From: Verrucomicrobiales bacterium
GTDB lineage: Bacteria > Verrucomicrobiota > Verrucomicrobiia > Limisphaerales > UBA1096
Length of the DNA stretch: 6,877 bases
Direction of reading: 5' to 3'
NCBI GenBank assembly: GCA_028817635.1
Contig: JAPPPH010000515.1
Span: 1 to 6,877 of the forward strand
In this document: one piece after another, positions 1 to 6,500 of the stretch
Layout: every line of letters starts with the position of its first letter
Position numbering within the stretch: position 1 is the stretch's first letter
Position numbers and translations under genes: made by a program
The notes under the pieces: model-generated
What the model saw: the letters and a program-made list of their open reading frames with translations, nothing else
Databases searched by the model: none
Told to the model about the DNA's origin: nothing

Positions 1-25
1 GCACTGGGCGACGCAACTGAGCGGC

Positions 26-871
26 CTACTCTTTTTTCTTCGCGGTTTCCCTCTTGGCTTTTGACTTAGGTTTCGCTTCAACCGACTGCGGCACTTCCTC
101 CCCTTCGATCACCACGACTGCCTTGCGCAACAAGCGCCCCTGATGTGACAGGCCCTGTGCCGCCAAACCGATGATCTTGGCCCCGACTTCCGGTTCGGCA
201 TCTTGATCGCGAAGCTGGTGTTTCTCAGGATCAAACGGCTCATTTGGCTGCGGCTCGACGACCACTACGCCCACCCGTCTCGCAACCTCGCGGCACGCAC
301 CCTGAAATGCGGTAAGCTGCTTGATCAAATTTTCCTGGCCGGACTGGCGACCTGCCTGGGTGAGTGCAAACACGTGATCCAGCGTGGTGACGACCACCTG
401 CAGCCAGTCGTTTTGTGATCGACCCAGTTTTTCCACCTCCAGTTTCAGGTGGTTTTTCTCGGTGTCGTTGGCCTTCTGTAAAAACTCGGTAAACTCCCGC
501 GCCTCGGCGTTGATTTTTTCGGTGATCTGCTTTGAGGTTATGTTGATCTCGTTGGCGCGATCCTCCACGTGTAACCACTGCTCGGTGGCGCTCTCGACCC
601 GCTTGGCCAAGGCCTCAAGCGAGGTGATTTTCTCGACGGAATTGGCCAACTCTCTCGCTTCCGTCAAGTCGGTTCGGGCCTGAAATTCCTTGAGGTACGG
701 CATGACCATGATCCATGCGCCGCCGGCCACGCAGGCCAGACACCAGAACGCCTCCAGTATGCCAAATTCGCCCTCGATGCGGCTGAGCAAGAAGATTGCG
801 GTCAACAACAGGGCCACGTCGCCCACAATGAAGGGCCATTTTGGAATTTTAGGAGCAGTCGATTCGCTCAT
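26..871 (-). CDS. Membrane-anchored GrpE-like protein (putative Hsp70 nucleotide-exchange factor)
   Basis: This is a 281-residue protein. The ATG at 871 was chosen because it leads directly into a short polar N-terminus and two hydrophobic segments. A longer GTG-initiated form from 943 adds a low-quality extension reaching into the divergent promoter region. Residues about 12-29 and 38-58 look like membrane helices. Residues about 65-190 are charged and helical, probably a coiled coil. The C-terminal part matches GrpE: a TTLDHVFAL segment (about 160-170) like the family's 'LDxxxxAL' helix, VGVVVVEP, then EPFDPEKHQ (211-219) and GRLLRKAVVVIEG (245-257), which align with the GrpE beta domain that contacts the DnaK nucleotide-binding domain. 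A Lys-rich tail ends the protein. Ordinary GrpE is soluble, so the double membrane anchor is odd. By inference it serves a membrane-associated or specialised Hsp70; no Hsp70 gene is visible here. No Shine-Dalgarno is seen. The GrpE-family call is fairly secure; the function is less so. Confidence 0.8.
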   Translation of the reverse strand: MSESTAPKIPKWPFIVGDVALLLTAIFLLSRIEGEFGILEAFWCLACVAGGAWIMVMPYLKEFQARTDLTEARELANSVEKITSLEALAKRVESATEQWLHVEDRANEINITSKQITEKINAEAREFTEFLQKANDTEKNHLKLEVEKLGRSQNDWLQVVVTTLDHVFALTQAGRQSGQENLIKQLTAFQGACREVARRVGVVVVEPQPNEPFDPEKHQLRDQDAEPEVGAKIIGLAAQGLSHQGRLLRKAVVVIEGEEVPQSVEAKPKSKAKRETAKKKE

Positions 872-970
872 CGGTGCGGAATGTGTAACGCAAAGCGCCC
901 AAGCGGACGAGCAAAACCAAGCGCGACTTGTCACACCGCCCACCTTTGTTTAGCGTCCCGCCGCACAGAC
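872..970. promoter_or_regulatory. Divergent intergenic region between the GrpE-like gene and the sulfatase
   Basis: These 99 bp must hold the promoters of both divergent genes. On the plus strand TTGTCA (928-933) is followed after 17 bases by TAGCGT (951-956). This is a fair -35 but a poor -10 match, and it would give a very short sulfatase leader, so it is only a weak candidate. No convincing promoter was found for the minus strand. Two copies of CCAAGCG lie at 899-905 and 917-923, 18 bp apart in the same orientation. They belong to a word that is over-represented throughout the window. Neither start codon has a purine-rich Shine-Dalgarno at the usual distance. Confidence 0.4.
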
Positions 971-2386
971 ATGGCAGAATCTCAATTCATCCTTCGCTTG
1001 GCCAAGTGCATACTCGCCTTGGCCATCATCAGTTCAACAGACACCGTATCCGCGGCCAAGCGCCCGCCTAATTTTGTCCTGATTTTCATGGACGATCAGG
1101 GCTATCAGGACGTGGGTGTGTTTGGGTCAAAAACCATCAAGACACCCCACCTCGACAAGATGGCTGGCGAAGGCATGAAGTTCACTGATTTTTACTCGCT
1201 GGCAGCTGTTTGTTCGCCTTCGCGTGCGGGGTTGATGACCGGCTGTTATCCGCCACGCGTGGGCATCACAGGCGTACTCTTCCCCAGACACACCATCGGC
1301 TTGAACCCGGAGGAAACCACCGTCGCCGAGGTGCTCAAGACCAAGGGCTATGCCACTGCCGCTGTCGGCAAATGGCACATCGGACATCTGCCAAAATTCC
1401 TGCCAACCAATCATGGGTTCGACAGCTACTTCGGCATCCCCTACTCGAACGACATGGACGGCGTAAAGGGCAAGGATCGCAATCTCGATCGTGCGTGGAT
1501 CGAGCGAGATATCACGCCGTGGAATGTGCCACTGCTCCGCGACACCAAGGAGATCGAGCGACCGGTCGACCAAAACACCCTGACCACCCGCTACACACAG
1601 GAGGCTCAGAAGTTTATCCGTAGCAACAAGGACAAGCCGTTTTTCCTCTACATGCCTCACACGATGCCGCACATCCCACTTTTCGTGTCGGACAAATTTT
1701 ACACCAAGGATCCGAAGCAGGCGTACATTCGCACCATCGAGGAACTCGATCACTCCATCGGCCAAGTGATGAAAACACTCAAGGAAACCGGCGTGGACGA
1801 CAACACGTTGGTGGTGTTCACCAGCGACAACGGCCCGTGGCATCTCAGGCTCCGTCATCACGGCGGATCCGCCCTGCCCCTGCGCGGCGCGAAGTTCAGC
1901 ACATGGGAAGGCGGCATGCGTGTGCCGACCATCATGCGTTGGCCCGGAAAAATCCCAGCCGGCTCGGTTTGCAGCGAAGTGGCTGCCGCGTGCGACATCC
2001 TCCCGACCTTCGCCAAACTGGCCAAGGCGGAGCTGCCCAATCGCAAAATCGACGGCAAAAATATCTGGCGACTGATGTCCGGACGCGAGGGCGCCAAGAG
2101 TCCGCACAAAGCGTTTTACTTTTATCGCGGCACCGGGCTTCGTGCCGTCCGCAGCGGCGATTGGAAACTTCACATTGGAGGCGGTGGCAGAAAACAAAAT
2201 CAGGAAGGCAAAAAACCGGCCCTGACACTTTTCAACCTGGCCAATGACATCGGAGAGACCACCGATGTCGCTGACGAAAACGGGAAGATCGTGCAGCGCA
2301 TGTACAAGCGAGCCCAATCGTTTGACAAGGCACTCAAGGCCGACGCCCGCCCCCCCGGTGAAGTCAAGTCAGGCGACGAGGGCTAA
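971..2386 (+). CDS. Secreted S1-family sulfatase (arylsulfatase A-like)
   Basis: A 471-residue sulfatase, expected to hydrolyse sulfate esters on a sugar or aryl substrate outside the cytoplasm. The start at 971 gives a typical signal peptide (residues 1-28, hydrophobic core about 13-21, ending in VSA). An in-frame ATG at 881 would add 30 polar residues before it and overlap the divergent promoter region. The active site looks complete: metal-binding DD at 41-42, the C-S-P-S-R motif at 81-85 whose Cys81 is converted to formylglycine, GKWH at 133-136, the HTMPH stretch at 230-234, SDNG at 285-288, and Lys308 just before WEGG. The segment FLPTNHGFDSYFGIPYSND (143-161) is typical of the arylsulfatase A / N-acetylgalactosamine-6-sulfatase branch. 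Length is normal for the family. It needs a formylglycine-generating enzyme or anaerobic maturase, not present here. The substrate cannot be read from the sequence. It is convergent with the esterase, so not in its operon. Confidence 0.95.
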   Translation: MAESQFILRLAKCILALAIISSTDTVSAAKRPPNFVLIFMDDQGYQDVGVFGSKTIKTPHLDKMAGEGMKFTDFYSLAAVCSPSRAGLMTGCYPPRVGITGVLFPRHTIGLNPEETTVAEVLKTKGYATAAVGKWHIGHLPKFLPTNHGFDSYFGIPYSNDMDGVKGKDRNLDRAWIERDITPWNVPLLRDTKEIERPVDQNTLTTRYTQEAQKFIRSNKDKPFFLYMPHTMPHIPLFVSDKFYTKDPKQAYIRTIEELDHSIGQVMKTLKETGVDDNTLVVFTSDNGPWHLRLRHHGGSALPLRGAKFSTWEGGMRVPTIMRWPGKIPAGSVCSEVAAACDILPTFAKLAKAELPNRKIDGKNIWRLMSGREGAKSPHKAFYFYRGTGLRAVRSGDWKLHIGGGGRKQNQEGKKPALTLFNLANDIGETTDVADENGKIVQRMYKRAQSFDKALKADARPPGEVKSGDEG

Positions 2387-2462
2387 CCCAAGCTCTTGGC
2401 CAAGCGATAGGTACGGACAGCTATCCCCTGCCGACCTAAAACCAAGCGTTTGATCCAAGGAG

Positions 2463-2482
2463 CGGGGACATTCCTGTCCCCG
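2463..2482. repeat. Perfect 8-bp inverted repeat (hairpin 1, GGGGACA type)
   Basis: The left arm CGGGGACA (2463-2470) and right arm TGTCCCCG (2475-2482) are perfectly complementary, with a TTCC loop. No T-run follows on either strand, so it is unlikely to be a classic intrinsic terminator. It shares the GGGGACA-N4-TGTCC core with the next hairpin, which suggests a dispersed palindromic repeat family. Confidence 0.65.
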
Positions 2483-2502
2483 TAAAAGTTCTAGCGGTTT
2501 AT

Positions 2503-2524
2503 GAGGGGACAAGAATGTCCTCTC
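2503..2524. repeat. Near-perfect 9-bp inverted repeat (hairpin 2, GGGGACA type)
   Basis: The arms are GAGGGGACA (2503-2511) and TGTCCTCTC (2516-2524). They pair over 9 bp with one G-T wobble, around an AGAA loop. Three Ts follow on the plus strand, so it could weakly terminate sulfatase transcription. Its start is exactly 40 bp from that of hairpin 1, and both share the GGGGACA/TGTCC core with different loops. Confidence 0.6.
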
Positions 2525-2525
2525 T

Positions 2526-2552
2526 TTCCGTGTGTTCTGTGCATTCCGTGGT
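2526..2552. repeat. Degenerate 9-bp tandem array (TTCYGTGNN x 3)
   Basis: Three consecutive 9-bp units are seen: TTCCGTGTG (2526-2534), TTCTGTGCA (2535-2543) and TTCCGTGGT (2544-2552). The TTCYGTG core is kept in each and the last two bases vary. I recall similar 'CCGTG / CTGTG' period-9 arrays dispersed in intergenic regions of several unrelated bacterial genomes; this was not verified here. Confidence 0.6.
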
Positions 2553-2578
2553 TCGCCTGAAGCGCCCGGTATAACCAA

Positions 2579-2599
2579 GGACGACTGGGACAGTCGTCC
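2579..2599 (-). terminator. Hairpin 3, possible terminator of the esterase transcript
   Basis: A perfect 9-bp inverted repeat: GGACGACTG (2579-2587) and CAGTCGTCC (2591-2599) around a 3-base GGA loop. On the minus strand it begins 13 bases after the esterase stop codon and is followed by TTGGTTAT, which is T-rich but not a clean T-run. Position and stem suit a terminator for the minus-strand transcript. It could equally be another member of the dispersed hairpin family. Confidence 0.4.
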
Positions 2600-2612
2600 C
2601 TACCTATATTGT

Positions 2613-3509
2613 TCAGTGCTTAAGGAAGCCTGTGCTTATTAGCCATTCTGCACAGAGTTTGGGCCAGTTTGTTACTGGGAACTCGGATGGTCGCAACCCG
2701 TAGCCGTGGCCACCTTTTGGGAAAATGTGCAGTTCACTGCTGACTCCGTTGCGGCGTAATTCCTGCCAAAACCGAACACTCCCTTCAGCAGGAACCCGAT
2801 CGTCCGCAGCGTGCACAAGAAAAACCGGCGGCGTGTTTTTCGTGATCTTCAGTTCTGGTGAAAGTTCGCTTTTGGTCTCCTTGTCAACGAGATAGGCTGG
2901 ATAAATCAACACACCAAAATCCGGTCGGCAACTGACTTTGTCGATGGCATCCAACGATTTGTAACGAAGCTTGTCGTAGTTGGTCAGCGCTGCGGCGGAA
3001 AGGTGACCGCCAGCAGAGAAACCCAGAATACCGATCCGCGCCGGATTCAGTCCCCATTTTTTCGCATGATGCCGAACGAGGCTGACAGCCCGCTGCGCGT
3101 CCTGCAACGGAGCATCGTGTTTTTCGCGATCCTTCCGGCGCGGTACGCGATACTTGAGTACCACACCGGTAACGCCGATAGAATTAAGCCAAGCCGCCAC
3201 TTCCGTCCCCTCGTGCTCTGTTGCCAAAATATTGTACCCCCCACCGGGGCAAATCACCACCGAGGCCCCGGTATCCTTGGAAGGGTCGGGTTTAAAAACC
3301 GCAAGCGTTGGCTTTGATACTTTCGATAGAATCTCGATGGATGCGCCTCTGTATTCGCGCTTGGTCAATGACTCCGGGGGGGCATCCCCTTTCTCGCCCG
3401 GCGCTACGCTTGGCCAGACGTCGATCTGTTTGAATATTTTCAACTCAGCCGCCGGGAGCTTGGCCAAGCCAAGGCCGAGCAGCAGGACACAAAAAAAGCG
3501 CTTGGTCAT
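2613..3509 (-). CDS. Secreted alpha/beta-hydrolase esterase (acetyl-xylan-esterase / BD-FAE-like)
   Basis: A 298-residue exported esterase, probably removing acetyl or feruloyl-type groups from polysaccharides. From the ATG at 3509 it opens with a signal peptide (residues 1-21: Lys-Arg, then a Leu-rich core, ending LPAA). An ATG at 3521 would add four residues; a TTG at 3563 abuts the previous stop and adds nothing family-like. The fold landmarks are in order: CPGGGY oxyanion-hole segment (87-92), the nucleophile elbow GFSAGG with Ser165, LVHAADDRVP with the likely catalytic Asp236 (or Asp237), and GGHGYG with His268. Length is typical of the secreted 'esterase/lipase' family annotated as acetyl-xylan esterase or endo-xylanase-like. 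It lies about 54 bp downstream of the large gene on the same strand. Its first codons (Thr-Lys-Arg-Phe-Phe) are encoded by one arm of a terminator-like hairpin and the T-run after it. No Shine-Dalgarno is visible. The exact substrate is unknown. Confidence 0.9.
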   Translation of the reverse strand: MTKRFFCVLLLGLGLAKLPAAELKIFKQIDVWPSVAPGEKGDAPPESLTKREYRGASIEILSKVSKPTLAVFKPDPSKDTGASVVICPGGGYNILATEHEGTEVAAWLNSIGVTGVVLKYRVPRRKDREKHDAPLQDAQRAVSLVRHHAKKWGLNPARIGILGFSAGGHLSAAALTNYDKLRYKSLDAIDKVSCRPDFGVLIYPAYLVDKETKSELSPELKITKNTPPVFLVHAADDRVPAEGSVRFWQELRRNGVSSELHIFPKGGHGYGLRPSEFPVTNWPKLCAEWLISTGFLKH

Positions 3510-3535
3510 CGCACGCAGCATCAGACCAAGCGCTT
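3491..3535 (-). terminator. Intrinsic-terminator-like hairpin overlapping the esterase start codon
   Basis: On the plus strand AAGCGCTTGGTC (3496-3507) is the exact reverse complement of GACCAAGCGCTT (3524-3535), giving a 12-bp perfect stem with a 16-base loop (3508-3523). Read on the minus strand the stem runs directly into a run of seven Ts (complement of 3491-3497), the layout of a rho-independent terminator. It begins 28 bp after the stop of the large gene. The esterase ATG at 3509-3507 straddles the loop and stem, and the alternative ATG at 3521-3519 lies in the loop. It may end the large gene's transcript, attenuate esterase expression, or hide the esterase start. A ribosome on the start codon would prevent the hairpin. 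Confidence 0.55.
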
Positions 3536-3538
3536 GGT
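3525..3538. repeat. 14-bp perfect palindrome ACCAAGCGCTTGGT
   Basis: This palindrome is self-complementary over all 14 bases and lies between the stop of the large gene and the esterase start. It contains CCAAGCG on both strands. It overlaps the 5' arm of the terminator-like hairpin. In RNA it could fold on itself (5-bp stem, GCGC loop) and compete with the larger hairpin; as DNA it could be a dimeric operator. Either role is inference. Confidence 0.5.
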
Positions 3539-3563
3539 TTGAAAAGCAAAAGTCGCTGTTCAA

Positions 3564-6500
3564 TCAGGCGTTTTTCGGCGCCACAGCCCGAACCAAGCCA
3601 AGCGCCACCAACACGAGGAATAGCATCCAAAGTTTACCCGTTGGGAACTCGGCCTGTGGTGCATCGGACTTGAGCACGATCTGTAGCCCCTTGTCACCCT
3701 TCACCTGCAGTGACCGGCTGAAGTTCAGCACTTGGCCGACGCCGGGGAGCGTGGCCTGAATCGCTCCAGTTTGCCCGTCGATCGCTTCCTGTTGGCGCAC
3801 GATCCGCTCTGCCAAGCGGCGGAATGCGGTGTTGTCCTCGATTGAGTTGAGATCCATGACCTCCCGCACCTGTGCCTGAGTATAGTTGACACCCTTGCCC
3901 TGTTGCAGCGGGATCACTTTTTGCTGTTGTTCCGCCTGCACGGAGACCGCGCCATTGTTGGCGAGGAAGTTGTTCCTGCGCATGTTGATGCCCATCATGG
4001 CCTGTTGAGTCTTCAACTTTTGCAATTGCACACGGGCGTCCTCGTTGAAGGCGGCATCGTTTTGCGAGAGTTGATAGGCATTCTCGAAAGCACGACGTGC
4101 CCGGTATTGGTCGCCCTGCTCGATCAGCGAGTTGCCGATGCTGAGCATCTCTTCCGCTTTTTGGGTTTGGCGTCGTTGGATTTGCTTTTCGTTGTCCAGA
4201 TACAACTTGGAATCCGCGACAGCCCCCTTCTGTACGGATTGTCCGACAACTTGTGCCGCCTGCTGTGCCGGGACTGCCTGTTCGTCCAGTTCGTGATAGG
4301 TCACTGTGGAGGCGTTTTCATCGACTTCGATCTCCAGTCCGGCCGGCGCATGCACCGTCCAAGTCAGGTTCTCCAACGGCAACTGAATAACCGGCCCTTC
4401 GATGGCTTTGCTCGCACCCCCGACAGTCGATTGATAGTAAAAATCCACCGTCGACGAGCTGTCCTCACCCGGGCTTTTTTCCAGCGGGATGACGACTGAA
4501 CCGTTGTCCTCCCACGGGAGCACTCCGCGGCTGTCGATGAACGCCGACCAAAACTCGGAGCCCTTGGGAAGCTTCACGCGAAGCTCACGTTCGTCGCCCT
4601 GTCGCAATTGGAGTTGAACATGGGTCACTGCATTGGTGGAGTTGGACAGCTCGGTGCGGAATCTCGCACTGAGCACCTGCGCCGCCACCACTGCGGCGAT
4701 ATTTTGGTTCTGCGCTGTAATGGTCAGTACCGCCGGTTTGACAGAGCGATACACCAACCGTGTCTCCTCGATGTTCAACGTCCCCTTCAACGTGCGGGGA
4801 ACCAGACTCCAGTCGACCGAGTGCAACCCATCCGGCACTGCCCCGGCGGTTAACAGAATACGCCCCTCGGAGCGCACACTGATGAAGCCTCGCTGAAGGT
4901 TTACATCCACCGCCTGCAGGCTCTGGACGTCTACGGACGAGTTCCCCTCCCCATCCGGCATTGGCACCTGATATGAAACCGTCAGGTGATACTTGTCGAT
5001 GATGCGGCGATCCAGTTTCACCTCCCAAACGGCGCGGCCATCGTCGTCTGCGTCTCCCTTGACGAAATCAGTCACTTGTTGCCCCGTAAACGCCACGCCT
5101 TGGGCGCTGTCAGGCAACGCCACCTTTAACGCCTTAACACTGGTGTTCTCGATCTTGTATTCGATGACACCACGGTACTTGACCGTTCCCTGACGAATGG
5201 ATGCATCCTGCAGAAACTCAGCCTGTATCCACGGGTCCACCCGCTCGACGTCGAACGACAACGTCCAGTCACCCTGTAAGAGGCGGAACGCCAACACGCC
5301 CTTGTCCCGGATACCGGCCGCTTTCGGGTCGAGCTGTGAAACACCTTCGCGATCTTTCATGTAAACGCGGATCCCCTGCTCTGGGATGATATACAATTGC
5401 CCCGTCTCCTTGGTGGCCTCGCGGATTGCCACGCGTGGCACCTGCCAACTCGCGGTTTTCTCTAGACCGGCCCCGGCGAGGTTTATCTGGAAGTTCGTGC
5501 TTCCCTCGGTTTTGCCCTTGAGGTGAAGTGTCACAACCGTGTCGTCGCCATCCTGAATATCGGTCCAATGACTCAGCGCTGTACCGGTGATTGTCTCCAC
5601 CTCCAGCCCGTCCGGCATGACAAAACTGAGTTTAAAGACACCTGCCCGGGTGATCTGCACGCCGAGGTTTACCAGCAACACACTGCGATCCTCCCCAAGC
5701 GATAACCGTTGATTGCTGGCAACGCGGATGTCCGGTTTGACAGCCGAGGCTTTGAGCGTGACCGAGGCACCGCTACCGGAGTAGCGATACGCACGGCGGA
5801 CGGTCAACCCGGCAAATTCGTTCCGCAACGAGTTGGCGATCGCCACCGGAAAATCCTCGAGGTTGATCGGCGCCATGCCGTCCACGGTCGAGCCATCCAA
5901 CTGAACTTCGGAACTCGTCGCCACACCGACTGAGCCAACCTCTCCCGCAGCGTCCTTCACCCCAAGTACGCCGAGGGTTTCCTCGTAAGGGAATGCAGCA
6001 GCAGTCTGTTGTGAGCGAACGCGGAACTCGATCACTCCCTTCTGCGGTGCGGCAAACTGAATTTGCAGCGCCTTCGATTCAGGGTCAAAACGCCACGAAC
6101 TGACCAGCTTCGAAGTCACGTCCGTCACCGTGATTCCTTCCGGCACATTCACGGTAAACTCATTCAACTGACCCTGAGCCAAGCGCACCTTCAAGTCGTG
6201 GATACCGGCGACGATCCCGGCCGTCGGCACAAAAAGCTGCTGCATCTCCGAATAGTAAACCGGTTTCTCAACACTCTCGTCCCGGGCCTTCGGTTCCCAT
6301 TCCACCCGCACACCCGGCTTGGGCGGCAACACGATATCGAACTGAGTAAACTTTCGCCCCGACACAACGTCCGTCTTGCGAATGGACACGGCGTCCTTCG
6401 AATATACATCGACTTCGCGGCCGCTGAACAACTGCAACTTCAGGTGGTTCACCATCGCCGGCAGTGTCGGCACGGTGAAACCCCATCGGCGATTTTGATA

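Larger units (their letters stand above)
2387..2612. other. Convergent intergenic region rich in hairpins and short repeats
   Basis: This 226-bp stretch lies between the stop codons of the sulfatase and the esterase. Directly after the sulfatase stop come CCAAG (2388-2392), CTTGG (2395-2399) and CCAAGCG (2400-2406), an alternating inverted arrangement that includes the palindrome TTGGCCAA (2396-2403). A further CCAAGCG sits at 2442-2448. Then follow two GGGGACA-type hairpins, a degenerate 9-bp tandem array and a third hairpin, each listed separately. Short open frames across it have repetitive, low-complexity translations and no start signals, so I see no gene here. The DNA resembles dispersed palindromic repeats of PVC genomes, as recalled from memory. 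Confidence 0.6.

Noticed and set aside
872..943. A GTG-initiated N-terminal extension of the GrpE-like protein
   Set aside because: The added residues show no family feature and would use up most of the divergent promoter space; the ATG at 871 gives a sensible N-terminus.
881..970. A 30-residue N-terminal extension of the sulfatase from the ATG at 881
   Set aside because: The extension is polar, precedes a well-formed signal peptide and would overlap the divergent promoter region; the ATG at 971 fits better.
1127..2317. A 396-codon open frame antisense to the sulfatase
   Set aside because: It lies wholly opposite a gene with a complete family active site. Its translation is rich in His/Arg/Val/Gly with no domain features, as expected from the reverse complement of GC-biased codons.
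2406..2425. A GATAG/CTATC inverted repeat after the sulfatase stop as a terminator
   Set aside because: Only a 5-bp AT-rich stem with a 10-base loop and no T-run; too weak to call.
2369..2578. A 69-codon minus-strand open frame over the convergent intergenic region
   Set aside because: Its translation simply reads through the hairpins and the 9-bp array, with no start signal or protein-like composition.
3510..3563. An esterase start at the TTG adjacent to the large gene's stop codon
   Set aside because: It places 18 extra residues before the signal peptide and uses a rarer start codon; these bases also form the palindrome and hairpin arm.
3903..4499. A 198-codon plus-strand open frame opposite the large gene
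   Set aside because: Antisense shadow with Leu/Arg/His-rich translation, no start signal and no recognisable domain.
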